64,000 bases of DNA from Calonectria ilicicola. Lineage: Eukaryota > Ascomycota > Sordariomycetes > Hypocreales > Nectriaceae. Made by a program: the position numbers and the translations under genes. The notes beneath the pieces are model-generated. The model did no database searches. It saw nothing but the letters and a program-made list of their open reading frames with translations, and was not told where the DNA came from. The stretch is taken from NCBI GenBank assembly GCA_020809705.1, contig CP085829.1, forward strand, positions 3,410,001-3,474,000, in the 5' to 3' direction. Below, in pieces: positions 47,901 through 59,999 of this stretch. Numbering within the stretch: position 1 is the stretch's first letter; each line of letters opens with the position of its first letter.

Positions 47901-50900
47901 GATGGTCCGAGGCAAGGTGAAGGTCAAATGCCTAACGATATGTTTATTGCCGCCCAGAGCACAAAAAAAGTGTTCGTATGGTTGAACACGGCCTACGGAA
48001 TTCATACGTACTCCCCACTACTCTGCCATTTGACAAAAGTTTGGTCGCCGACCTCGGTTGAAGTCGGGTTGGCTTGCTAGTCGTTACTTGTTTTCTCGGG
48101 ACGAGTGATGTACAGGGGTTCAAGGCCACCCAAGATCAGCCCTGTGTTGGTCAGAGGCTCTTTGCTCGTCCGAACTGGCCGTCTCGTACGAAACGCGGAT
48201 GCCGCTTAGCAAGCTACTTATTCCTCTAGTCTCTACTGTCATCAAGTCAACCCATGCGTTTGGACCGAAACAATTGCTCTGAGCGGCAGCTTGTCCAAAA
48301 TAGGACGCTGCACGAGAAATTTGTGGGATCTGTTGGTATTAATAAATAGCCGAACTCACTTGCCGACACGCAATTGTTTCTTGTTGCCACTAGACTAGAG
48401 ATGGCATACCGTCATGGTGGAAAGATTCATGACACTAGAATTCAGGCGAGGGAAAGCGATGCTGACTACTGGGTCTCGTTTTCAATGGCCGGATACCGGC
48501 ATCGGCGACTCCTTGGATGGGGAATATTGCAACAAATACGGGGCGGGTACAGAAGCTTCCCAACATACAGATCGGATGGGACGAGATTGAGTATGAATGA
48601 GAAAACACCTGACGCGAAACCCTTGCCCGCCCACCTTCTCGCAGCAGACATCTTGCCACAAAAGACATGGATAACTCGGCCAATATCTTGGCCCTTGGCA
48701 TCCTAGGACCAACTCCAACGCGAACCAGTGCGGGCCCCTGACTTACCGTCGACTCAACCGCTTGGTTGCATGCTTGAGCGGACGCCAAGTCAGCCCGTGG
48801 TGCTGAGATCGGAGCAGCCCAGGGACCCATGAAAAGTCTTTTTGGCAATTATTTTCGCGACCCCCACTGTGATTAGATTCTCTCCTTTAACAGGTTCGTT
48901 TGAGGCCCCCAAGAGTTGAGAACCAACCGAGAGTTAACTTCTTACCGCACCAGCGCTCGAAGGATCGGTTTCCCACATGGCGGTTCTGGGCATGGCCGGG
49001 TTACCACGCGATTCGCCATTAACTAGCAAAGCAACAGGAACAGAAAGGCTCCCACGAGTTTTTGGCTACATCCATAACCTGATCTGTAAGTAATTTCCTG
49101 CGTGATACTGGCCGATTGCCAATGCCACGCGGTGCCCTAACAGTCCAAGGACGATAGAATAAACCGTGGGTTTTAAGCTGTGGGACTAGCCCCTTCGGGC
49201 CACTTTTGTTCGCCCGACCTTAATGCTATTTTAGTGGGTCAAGTTCTAATCAATCAGTGGGTAGCATACGAAATTAGTTTCTGGTGAGGAATTTTCTGGT
49301 TTTATTCCCGTCGACGGCGTTGTTAGCGCCAACTGACAACTCGTATTGACGTTGGACTCAGCAGCGTGTACGAGTTGGATGCTGACAGCTAAGTTATGGC
49401 GTTGTCTGGTGAGTCTGTGGGGTGCTGCGGTTCAGAATCATGGCTGACAAAACAGTGGATGGGATGGCAGGCTATTTGGACGTATCAGGAGATCCAAGCG
49501 AGTCTGAACAACTTAGAGCTGAGACGAATTCATGCGGCTCTTGGTAACCTTTGCGCCACGACGGGTAACGCGTTGGTTGCCGGGAGGCGAGCCAAATCCC
49601 AGGCGTTACCCACGCTGACCAAAAGACCCCTGCACATATTGGTCAACGACTTGATCAATTGGGGTTCCGTTGGTTACCCTCGCCGCCGCCGTCGTCTCAT
49701 GGCACCCACGCCAAGCCACAAGGTTAGAGTCCCTGTTCATGCCGGCATGTCTGCAACGCGGCCCTTCAAGACTGCCGGTGGCGCTGGCTTTTGGCGACGA
49801 ACTGACCAGGCCATCGCTCAGCACTGAGTTGCTGCAGTTGGCTTGTGTTGGGATCGCAGTACGCAAGCTGGTGAGTTCATATTGCTTTGGTGTGTTGCGG
49901 ACACGGCCTCATAATTTAGCCTCTGTGCCTACGGAATTCATTGCCAACGCCAAACATTACTCGGTTTAGAGCATTCGACGCTCTAATTGCCTCTCTTTGG
50001 GTTGCGGTGAGCTTACCCACAGGACCTTTTGTGACATCAAACAGGCCGCAGGTATTCGATCCTCGACGGGCGTCAATCCTGAATCCCTGACTACAGTTCC
50101 AATTCTAGTAGAATTGGCGGAACAGACCTCATGGCGCATTCCAAATATGTACGTGGCGCTTCTCCACCGTTTCCTATTGATGGTTTCTGTTTTATCACTG
50201 ATTGATTATCAGATGATCAGATATGCGCCCAGATGCAGCCCTTCCCGCCGAAATAGTGCAAAATTTTTAACAACCCTGACCCTCCCACCCACTTTAATCC
50301 CCATCCCTCACTAAACTCATGGCTTCTCCATTCTCCACGCCGGGCAGAGCCGACCCTTTGGGACAAATGCCATCTCCGAACTGGGCTAGGGGTTTCCCGA
50401 GGACCTCGTCCGAATCGTCTCTTGATACCCGCAAAACCCGAGTGGTCATTCATCGGCCCCCCTTCCACACTCTATTGGCCTACCCTAGCCCAGCACAGGG
50501 CTTCCCTTTGGGGCTTTCCCGGCCTTTTTCTCTTTTGGACCGTGGAGATTCTTCCGAAGGGATGTGGGGACGGAAGTCATGACCCATGGGTTGTTGTCTT
50601 GTGGAACGGCGTGGTGCGTTCTTTTTCCCAACCCACGCTCTTGTTGTCGATTAGATGCAGCGGATGACGCTAAGAAGTATGCTTAGGCACTTTAGCTAAC
50701 AATATGCATGGGGTCCAGCCGTAGAGCGGGTCACTCGCTGTCATTGTTCGTGAATCCCACGATATGTGGAACTCGCCAGCGGCGATGCATGCTGTATCGG
50801 TCCAACTCACCAGCTGGCCCTGGGACTCGGGGACCCAGGGCCCAGGCTTCTTGTTTGCTCTGCGGAAAACCAGTGTTGCATGCAAACTTTAGCTGCCTCC

Positions 50901-51088
50901 CGGTACCGGAATCTCTTGGCCTACTTAAGTTCGCTGCATCTCCCGCTTCTTCGATTTGATGATCTCTTCCAGAAGTGTCGATCCTTTCCCTCCTCCCTCC
51001 CCCCTATTAATTTTCTCCTCGAAGCGTCTTTTCTGCTTGCGGAAGAGAGTGAGCAGCAACTAAAAAACACCCCTCTGCTCACGCTACA
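38962..51088. other. 12-kb region without recognisable genes
   Basis: No open frame in this span shows a domain, signal peptide with continuing exons, or clear fungal coding bias, and frames over 100 codons occur as overlapping sets on opposite strands. It is not AT-rich like a RIP-mutated repeat island; GC content looks similar to flanking genes, with many CCCC/GGGG and poly-T tracts. A heptamer triplet (GGGATAT x3) lies at 44869-44889. It includes the MAD1 upstream region on the left and the siderophore-transporter upstream region on the right. Lineage-specific genes with many small exons or long non-coding RNAs could be missed by reading alone. Confidence 0.45.
50206..50224. promoter_or_regulatory. 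paired SreA-type GATA sites upstream of the siderophore transporter
   Basis: TTATCAGAT at 50206-50214 is the exact reverse complement of ATCTGATAA, the ATCWGATAA element bound by the iron-responsive GATA repressor (SreA/Sre1/Urbs1 class). Two bases later ATCAGATAT (50216-50224) matches 8 of 9 bases on the other strand. The pair lies about 0.87 kb before the transporter ATG. Confidence 0.55.
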
Positions 51089-53136
51089 ATGGCGACTACT
51101 GTCACTGCAGCGGCGGCTCAGCCAGCGGCTGACCCCGTGGCAATCGACGTTGAGAAGAACACGGATGAGAAGGGGGTAACCCATGAGGTGCATGACGATT
51201 CAGACGAATCTGAGAAGGAGTTCAAGCAACACGGTGTTCTGCAAGTCGAAGCCATCACCCAGGTGTGGACCAAGAAGGTCCTCTTTGCCGTCTTCTGCTT
51301 GTGAGTAACGAACCGTTATCTTTAGTTGGCATCTTGAAGTTATTGACTTTGGACTTTTTTAGCCTCTGGCTTATCGAACTTGTCGAAGGCCTTCTATCGT
51401 CGGTCCAAGGAAACCTCGTCGCCTACGTTACCTCGTCCTTTTCGCAGCATGGCTTGCTCGCGAGTACCGCCATCGTCGCTTCCATCATTGGTGGTGTCTC
51501 AAAGCTGACAATCGCCAAGATGATCGACATCTGGGGCCGAGTTGAAGGTTTCCTCGTCATGGTTATCTTGATCATCATTGGCATGATCATGAAGGCCACT
51601 TGCAAGAACGTTGAGACATATGCCGCTGGTCACACCTTTTACTGGGTTGGCCACTTGGGTCTCCTCTACATTGTCGACATTGTCTCTGCGGACATTACCA
51701 CACTCCGCAACCGAATGATCATTTTCGGAATCAACTCGACTCCAACTATCATCACCAACTTTGCTGGTCCCAAGATTGCCCAGGACTTCTACGACCACGC
51801 GAACTTCCGATGGGCTTTTGGTGCCTTTGCCATTATGCTCGCAGCTTTCAGTCTTCCCGTTCTGTTCGTTTTTATCTTGACCGCCCAAAAGGCCAAGAAA
51901 ATGGGCGTCTGGCCGAAGCGAGTCCAAAACCGCACTTGGTTGGAGGGCTTGAAGTACTACTTTTTCGAGTTTGATGGTTAGTGTTTTATTCTTCGACTGG
52001 GATGGATTTTGGGAGAATCCCGTGTTGCGCCCCGTGAGCTTTTTTTGAGGTACTAATGTTTTTCTGCCTCTAGTCGTCGGCATGTTCCTTACAACCGCCG
52101 GTTGGTCCCTTCTGCTCCTCCCCTTCAGCATTGCCTCCTCGGCTCCCCACGGCTGGAAGTCCGGCTATATCATCGCCATGATCGTTCTCGGCGTCGTTTG
52201 TTTGGCTGTATTCGTCTGCTGGGAGAAGTGGTATTCGCCTGTGCCCTACTTCCCCTTCCGATTCCTTACCGATCGCACCATTCTCGGCGCCTCAATTCTT
52301 TACGGCATGATGTTCTGTTCCATCTAGTGAGTGAAATGACTGGCCTTGGGAAGATCCAACAACAATTCTAACTCTGGATCTTTAGCTGCTGGGATAACTA
52401 CTACCAGTCTTACCTTCAGGTGGTTCACGAGGTCAGCATCACCAATGCTGGTTACATTATGAACTCTTTCTCTCTCATCTCAGCCTTCCTTGGCCCATTC
52501 ATTGGCTGGCAAGTTTTAATTCCCTTTTAGCGTATGAGACTATCTTAATAACATGTGTGTTTTACCAGGGGTCTTCGCTGGCACGGACGATTCAAGTGGC
52601 CCTCGTTTGCTGCCGTCCCTATCATGGTGCTTGGTACCGCTCTGCTGGTTCACTTCCGAACTCCCGAAACCAAGGTCAACTATCTGGTCATGGTACAGCT
52701 CCTCAACGGTATTTACAGTGGTATCTGGGCCCTGACTGCTCAGCTTGCGGTCATGTCTTCGGTCAACCACCAAGAAGTCGCTGTTGGCATTGCCCTGTTT
52801 GGTCTGTTTGGCTCCATCGGTTTGGCCATCGGTCTCGCTATTTCCGGTGCTATTTGGACCAATGTGCTTCCAGAGGAGCTCCTGAAGACCCTCCCTGACA
52901 ACATGAAGGATCAGGCCGCTACCATCTACGGCGATATTACTGTCCAGCTGTCCTACCCCATGGGAAGCACAACCCGTGATGCTATTATCGAGGCCTATAG
53001 CAATGTCATGCACAAGATGATTATCGCTGGTTGCGCCTTCATTCCTGTTTGCGCCATCTGCATTCTCATGTGGCGTGACATCGATATCCGCAAGAAGGAT
53101 GAGAAGAGTGACCAGGCCAAGGGCACAGTCTTCTAA
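51089..53136 (+). CDS. siderophore iron transporter, MFS (ARN/SIT family)
   Basis: Five exons (51089-51300, 51363-51976, 52074-52326, 52386-52508, 52569-53136) give 589 aa. A charged cytosolic N-terminus (residues 1-60, HDDSDESEKEFKQHGVLQVE) precedes about 14 membrane segments. Diagnostic pieces are ELVEGLLSSVQGNLVAYVTS, KMIDIWGRVEGF (the MFS loop 2-3 D-x-x-GR motif), RWAFGAFAIMLAAFSLPV, YCWDNYYQSYLQVVHEVSIT (typical of ARN/SIT proteins) and VGIALFGLFGSIGLAIGLAI. Members import ferric siderophores by proton symport at the plasma membrane or from vesicles; the particular siderophore is unknown. The fourth intron appears to use a GC donor (GCAAGT at 52509). Paired GATA sites upstream suggest repression under iron sufficiency. 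Confidence 0.92.
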
Positions 53137-55754
53137 GAGGAATATTTTAAAAACAATGATTGAAATACCCATTCCCAGCAGGAATTAAAAAATTGCCGTT
53201 AGCTAGGCTTCGCTTCATATCCCCATGAATATTTAATACCCATACCTAGATGAAATACCAGATAGAGCCATTTGTTAGTAAATACTAGTGAAGTATGGCC
53301 TGTTACGTATATCTAAACATATGAGGCTTTATTCCTTCTCCCAAAATGACAATAATGGTGAACAATGTGCACAACCCCTGGATTCCACACACGAGCTTTA
53401 ATGATTTCTAGTTAGCCGGTAGCGAGGATATACAAATGGACTAAAATAAATGCTTGCTGCCATTGATTATATTGCAAAAGGATCCTGAATTGAAAGCTAT
53501 CAGTGAGAAAATTGAGTCGATGTATCTGATGTAGCTGCTGCCTTAGGTACCTAGGTTGTCGCCATCACATGACCCACGGCTGTTGTTAGGCCAGACTTCC
53601 CCGGAGCCTTTTGTTCGTGCTTTCTTTGTTTCCATCAGCAGGCTTTTCACATTCAAAGTCATTGGAAGATGACAGAGCGATAATTCATCAAATTGACCAC
53701 ACTCGGTTCGAAAAGGACACTGCTCTTTTAGACACTGCAATTATTTCGTTGCTACAATCTGCCCTCTCGGTTTCCTGCATCTCCAGCGCGTACACAACTA
53801 GCTGATTTGTTGAGTCGGTTTGTAAACTGCCAAAGGTGTCCCTGGAAACCATGCTATTTTTCAACTAACGGTTCTGATTTTACTGATAAAATTTGAATCG
53901 CAGACAAAGAAATCCGCAGTGACGCCGATGGCCTCCTCGATTCGCTGAAGAAAAGCGTTGCATGGTCGGATCACTCCATCGCCAAGCTAGAACTCTTGCA
54001 GCCCTTTAACTATTTCATCTATTATAAAACTTTAGATTTATCTAATGCAAGCATACCGCTAACAATGCTCATAGTGATTGTCGATATAATCCCCTCGAAC
54101 CTTTCCTGCCCAGTCCTCGTGCGCCACGAGCTTCCTCGATGTCGAAGGATAAGCCCAAGGTCACAAACGGTATGTAACCCCCGATGCAAAGGAAATTGAT
54201 GACTGGTAACCTAATTTGAGATAGATTGATCTTTCGGTCGAGATTTAATATCGGTCTTCCGACTTGCCTTGATGGGCTTTCGAAATATGAAGCCTATGTG
54301 TCGACCGAACGATCCTTCGAGCAAATAATTTTCAAGGGATATATGGAGGATTTATTGAGTTCCACGGAGCAAAGACAATATAATTCACACGCGTAAGTAT
54401 TATTTCCACGTTTCAAGTGACGCGGGCCGACTCTGAGCATCCAGACATCGATCACGAAAATATACCATTTGGCTGGATGATGATTCGGTGATTTACTCGC
54501 CAGATAATCAAGAGGCTTGCTTTATCATTTTTTTGAAGCTAACTTCGTCAAATAGGCAAATATAATTGTCGTGGATTGCACACCTGAGAATTGGCCCAAT
54601 GCCTAACACTGGCTTTGGAGAGAGGCAAGATCTAGTCCAGGGCATCAGGCAAATGGGATAATTCTAATCTAATATAGACGGAGCAGAATGATGCGAACTT
54701 TCTGAAAATATTACAGGTGATACTTGGAGTGTCGGTTTTACCTATAGCAACCGAGAACCTCCATGCTGAGGTTGTCATGTACTGACCCGTTCCAGGTGTG
54801 AGATTTGGTGCAAGGGACGAAGATGGGATGCCGACAGGTATGGCGCCGCGTATTCTTTCAAGCCAATTGCAACTTATGCCGAGAGACACAATGATGGCAG
54901 ATACAACAGCTTCGCTTGGCCATCATTTGCCCAACCAAAAAGCAATCCACTGGTCTCTGTGCTTCATTCCTGGGAGAAGTCCAAATCGAGCCCGCTATTT
55001 GCTTTTTTCTCAGCTGAACCAAGATAAGCACTGAGAGGGCTACTGGTGTCTGTGGCACTTATTGTACGTCATTGATCGTTCCAATTGACGTCAGCCGCAG
55101 GTTATTGATAGTGCAAAGGGAATTGACGCAACTGGGGATATTTTCCCACTAAATCGTAATTTGAGCTCTTTCGAAGCATTTTTCACAGGTACTTCTCAAT
55201 TTATCACATTTCTCCAGGAAATGCTGACATAGGTTGCAGAGAAAAGACCGAAGGCGAAAGAATCACTTCGAGACTTGTGGCTGAGACACTCAGACCCGCC
55301 CTTACGACATTGATTGCTTTTTGCATCAGCGCACTGCTCTCCAACAGCCATCCTTTCCTCGGCCATTTTCTACCGTTGGAAAGAGATCAAATAAACTTTT
55401 TTCGGCCTCGAATACCGCACGGAACTTTCACGCTTGTCGATATACGACACGATATATATCAACTCACCTTGTTGCCTGGAAGGCTAGCGACTCCTCTTGC
55501 ATTTCGACTACTGCGGGCCTCTTTACTTTTCAACCTGCATCAGCCTATTGGACGCCATGTTTATCTCAGATGCACCTGACCAGTTATGGTAGCATCCCAC
55601 CTCAGCCGAGTCTAGCTGGTGGCAGCTGAACCCACACGGTATCTATAAAACCCCTCGCCGTTCAGCCTGCGCTCGTTTGCCCCTCCATCATTTCATCAAC
55701 ATCACAAACCAAGACCGTATTCTCATATCTTCTCTGTAATTTTTGGTGCCTGCT
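53137..55754. other. 2.6-kb region with gene debris
   Basis: No intact gene. Some plus-strand stretches read like protein but are broken: YEAYVSTERSFEQIIFKGYM near 54290-54350, and a piece at 54678-54785 (NDANFLKILQVILGVSVLPI) that resembles the helical region after a NACHT domain. These may be remains of another NLR or of an older N-terminal part of the NLR that follows. A TATA-like TCTATAAAAC lies at about 55641-55650, about 105 bp before the next ATG. Confidence 0.4.
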
Positions 55755-58700
55755 ATGCCCGAGAGCAGTATTCAACCCGTCGGTGAAGTGTCTACCTCTG
55801 GAGAGGGACCTATCGCCGCAGAAGCGTTTCTGGACGAGAAACATGGGGAGCCAGATGTTGACCATGAAATGGGCAATACGGCCGAGTTTCAGCCCCATCC
55901 AAAGTATGAGAAAATTCAACTCCCAATACTTGCTTAAATGACCGACAATCTCACAGTAGTGATCATAATGAAAGATTAGACTTTACCCAAGTTCCCATCG
56001 CTGAAGGAGCTTCTTATGATTCTCCTAGCGAGAGAAGCAGATCAACATGTCTACCTGGTACTCGAGAGAGACTCCTACGACAATTGCACAACTGGGTAGC
56101 GAAACCCAAGGGAAGGCGCATTTTCTGGCTGCACGGCCACACCGGGACAGGAAAGTCCACTATTTCTCGCACCATCGCCAAAGATTTAGACGAAGCAGGT
56201 CAACTTGGAGCCAGCTTCTTCTTCAAGCGAGGAGAAGACCATCGAGGGACCTTTCATAGGTTTTTTACCACACTTTCCGTTCAGTTGGCTCAGAATGTAC
56301 CAGCTGTCACGGCTCACATTAAAGAAGCTGTTGATGACAACCCTTGTATTTGGAACGAAGCGCCCAAACGTCAATTTGAAGAACTCATCTTGGGACCACT
56401 TGCGAAGATGCAAATTGTTGCTGACAAACCACTCACTTTGGTATTCCTGATTGATGCCCTGGATGAGTGCACTGAAGATACAAGTGTCAGATCTATGCTG
56501 GAACTCTTCGTCGGCATCCCATATTGGGATTTCTTGCAAGTCAAAGTTTTCATCACGAGCAGGCCACAAATTATTCCAAATGTTGGCCTCCATCCACAGG
56601 GCACACATAGAGACTATATTATGCATGGCCTTGAAACCGATGCCTTTAAGAATGACATTGCTTGTTTCATTCGCAGCGAGTTAAAAGGACTTCAGAAGGG
56701 TTGCGACTCAGCCAAAGGCTCAAATGCGCCACCTCCATCAAACTGGTTTTCCAAACATGATATAAAAACGCTTGCTAAGTTGGCTGATAACCGCTTCATC
56801 TTTGTTGCTACTGCATGTCGTTTCATCACCAATCAAGCATGCGGTGGCCCGCACTCAAACCTCGAAGCTGTTCTGAAAGAAGAAACCAAAGGCCAGAATT
56901 TTAAGCTGAACGCAGTTTACCGACCAATCCTGGACAACTTGATCAGTGGCCTCTCCCGAGAACAAAAGAAGGCTGTTTTGCAAGACTTTCGCACCATAGT
57001 TGGGTCCATTGTGCTCCTGGAAAGTCCCCTCCCGAGACCCGTCCTTGCACGACTCCTTGATATTCAGCAAGAGAGAATCGATAACCAGCTCCATGTATTA
57101 GGTCCTGTTCTAAAGGACTCCTCATCCGACCAGGATCCGGTTGAGCTGTTTCATGCTTCCTTTCGAAGTTTTTTACTCGATTGCGGCAAGGGCGGAACTG
57201 ATGACGACCTTTTCTGGGTCAACGAATCAGCTACGCATGGCAACTTGGCCATCGAATGTTTCCGCGTCATGGGAAATCATCTGCAAAGGAACATTTGCAA
57301 ATTAGAAAATGCCGGGACAATACGTTCGGAAATCAATTCGGAGAATATCGAAAACAAAATACCACCAGAGCTGCGATATGCCTGCCTATACTGGACTCGC
57401 CATGTAGTGGGCCATGGCCCCAACCGAGCTACCGCTCAGTTTCAAGAAGACCAGATTCTTCAATTTTTACAAGTGCACTTTCTACACTGGCTAGAAGTAC
57501 TGTGCATTCTTGGCAGAGCTTCAGAAAGTATCGGCATGATGAAAGCGCTGCAATCGACTCTAAAGGTAAGTACCCAGTGTGATGGCTATGCTAGGAGATG
57601 TTAACCACGGTTTAGTCCTCGAAAAGCGCGCTCGCAAAGTTTCTCGAGGGTGGGCTCCAAGTAATCGTGACCAGCATAGATGGGACAAACTTATTCCCAC
57701 TTCAGATATACTCGTCCGCCCTTGTTTTCGCGCCAGAAACCAACATCATACGAGCAATATTCTCCAAAGAGTTCGAGGCTATTCAGCCGACCTCTCCCGC
57801 TCCAGAGCCCACGAACGACCATTACATATGCAAGACAGTTTTGAGAGGCCACATGAATCATGTAAATTCTGTAGCGTTCTCACCCGACTCTAAACTTGCA
57901 GCTTCGACAAGTGTGGATGGAACTGCGCGAGTTTGGAACGTCCAGAATGGCAGCTGCTTAAAAACCCTGAGGATGGATCCTCCCGGCCAAACAAGTTTGG
58001 ATTCGGCTGCTTGTTTGACATTTCTATCTAATTGCCAATTCCTAGCCGTCGCATTTCAAAAGAATATACAAATATGGGACCTCGGGATATTCCAGAATGT
58101 TGGAATGCTACAGGGCCACACAGGCAAAGTTACAGCGTTGTCCTTCTCGGCCCAGTCGGTAAAGATGGCATCTGCTTCTGAAGATGGCACAGCACGACTT
58201 TGGAACCTCAAAAACGGTGAATGCATCCAGAAAGTCGGGGGCGATGGCGGTCGGCTCCTCTCTGTGGCCCTCTCGGCCGACTCAAAGTTCATCATCTCAA
58301 CTTCCGAAAACAACGTTATAAAGGTCTGGAACGCCGACGGTGTATGTATAAGAGAGCTTGCAGGGCACTCGATGGCTCTGTCGCCGAACTCACAACTCTT
58401 GATGACTGGCTCTGCCAATACTGGAAGGCTCCTGGGCATAGGGGATGGCACAGCCCCAAATGAGCGTCACCAATTTTTCAACAATTCATTCTCACCTCTT
58501 ATATTCTCACCCGACTCTGAGCTTGCAGTGTCAGCCTCTAGAAATGGGACCCAGTCCCTAACCATCTGGCGGACTAATGATAACGCACATATCCAGGAGC
58601 TGCAGGGTCATACGGGCCACGTTTTGGCCGCGGCCTTCTCGCCTGACGCAAAGATGCTGGTGACTGCAGCTCGGGATGCGACAATACGTCTCTGGCATAC

Positions 58701-59847
58701 CGATAGACCCGAAATTCCGACGAATCTACCGAACCAAGTAAGCCACCTAGGCCCGGTGTCATCCATTATTTTATCACCCAACAGGCAATACGTCGCCTCG
58801 ATGTCCGAAGGTGACTGGCCGCTTATATGGCGTGTCAGAGATGGCAAATGCCTCTGCAGGCTCAATGGCCATACTGGGGAAGTTAGGAGGCTAGTATTCT
58901 CGCCGGATTCGCAGTATGTAGCCTCGGCATCTGACGACGGAACCACATTGGTTTGGGGAGTTAAAAATGGCAATTACATCAGACGATTGCAGACCAACGC
59001 AATTCATTGCCAAAAGTTGGTCTTTTCACCTGGCAATATATTTATCGCGATATCTGTTTGCACCAATGGCGCGAATAGCGTACAGCTTTGGCGGCTCGAG
59101 GACCCACCTCAAATTCAGAAGATATTGACTGACATTGACTGGGGTACACCGATATGTTTTTCTCGCGATTCAAAACTCATGGCATTAGCATCCAATGGCA
59201 TTCATCTGTACGAGACTGGGAGTGGAAAACATATCCGGGGGCTGACGACGGATGAGAACGCAATTTCGTCCATCTCGTTTTCCTTTGATTCGCGATATCT
59301 ATTATCGATCAACTCTAAGGGCGTCTTGCGGGCCTGGTTTCTCAAAGATAGCTCCTTGGTGAAGCAGATTCAAGACGTTTCGGGCCCGGATGAAATAGTG
59401 GCTACCGCATTTTCATCTGATAACGGACTCATGGCTTTGGCGTCTGACAAGATGATCCGGCTATGGAACCTGCATGATGAAGTATGCACGCGACAGGTCG
59501 AAATATCTGGCTTCCCTCAACGGCTCGAATTTAGCAAAGACAATGAAGCCGTGTTTACAGATGCAGGGATCCTTTCTGTTCCCCGCCCGTTCTCGCCAGC
59601 CGAAAATATGATTTCAACACCTGTTGATCAGATTTATGGTATTCGGCTCAGTGAGGATGGAAGTTGGATTCTCCACCACAATAAGAAATTGTTATGGTTG
59701 CCACCGTCGTTTCGTCTTCGAAGAGATTTGGGAACATGGCCTGTTCCGTTTATGATATTCGAGTCTACTGTCGTGATCGGCTGCCCCTCTGGTAGAGTTA
59801 TTATGGTTACGTTTGACGTCTCTGATTGCAATGAAATGGGGATTTGA
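55755..59847 (+). CDS. NACHT-WD40 NLR (STAND) protein
   Basis: Exons 55755-55903, 55957-57565 and 57616-59847 give 1329 aa. Residues 1 to about 95 are acidic and Ser-rich with no domain I recognise. The pre-NACHT motif CLPGTRERLLRQLHNWVAKP is followed by Walker A FWLHGHTGTGKST (about 110-118), Walker B LVFLIDALDEC (about 212-222) and sensor VFITSRP. A helical region (ILDNLISGLSREQKKAVLQD, ELFHASFRSFLLD) and the linker FPLQIYSSALVFAPE come next. From about 655 there are roughly 13 or more WD40 blades, such as GHMNHVNSVAFSPDSKLAAS, GHTGKVTALSFSA and GHTGEVRRLVFSPDSQYVAS. Blades are diverged, unlike the near-identical repeats of HET-E/HET-D. Fungal NLRs of this kind act in non-self recognition (heterokaryon incompatibility, possibly immunity). 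The visible frame is unbroken, so it may be functional. Confidence 0.9.
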
Positions 59848-59999
59848 GGGCTAGGGAGCGCGTAATATGGGGGGAAATGAAGGGAATAGTGGTTGGGGTA
59901 GGTTTTCCAAAATTGTATCCAAAATAAATGCAGAATCTATAACTCAAAACCCCGACGCGGTGGTAAACGCCTCGCTCTCAACGCATGACCGTGAACGTT

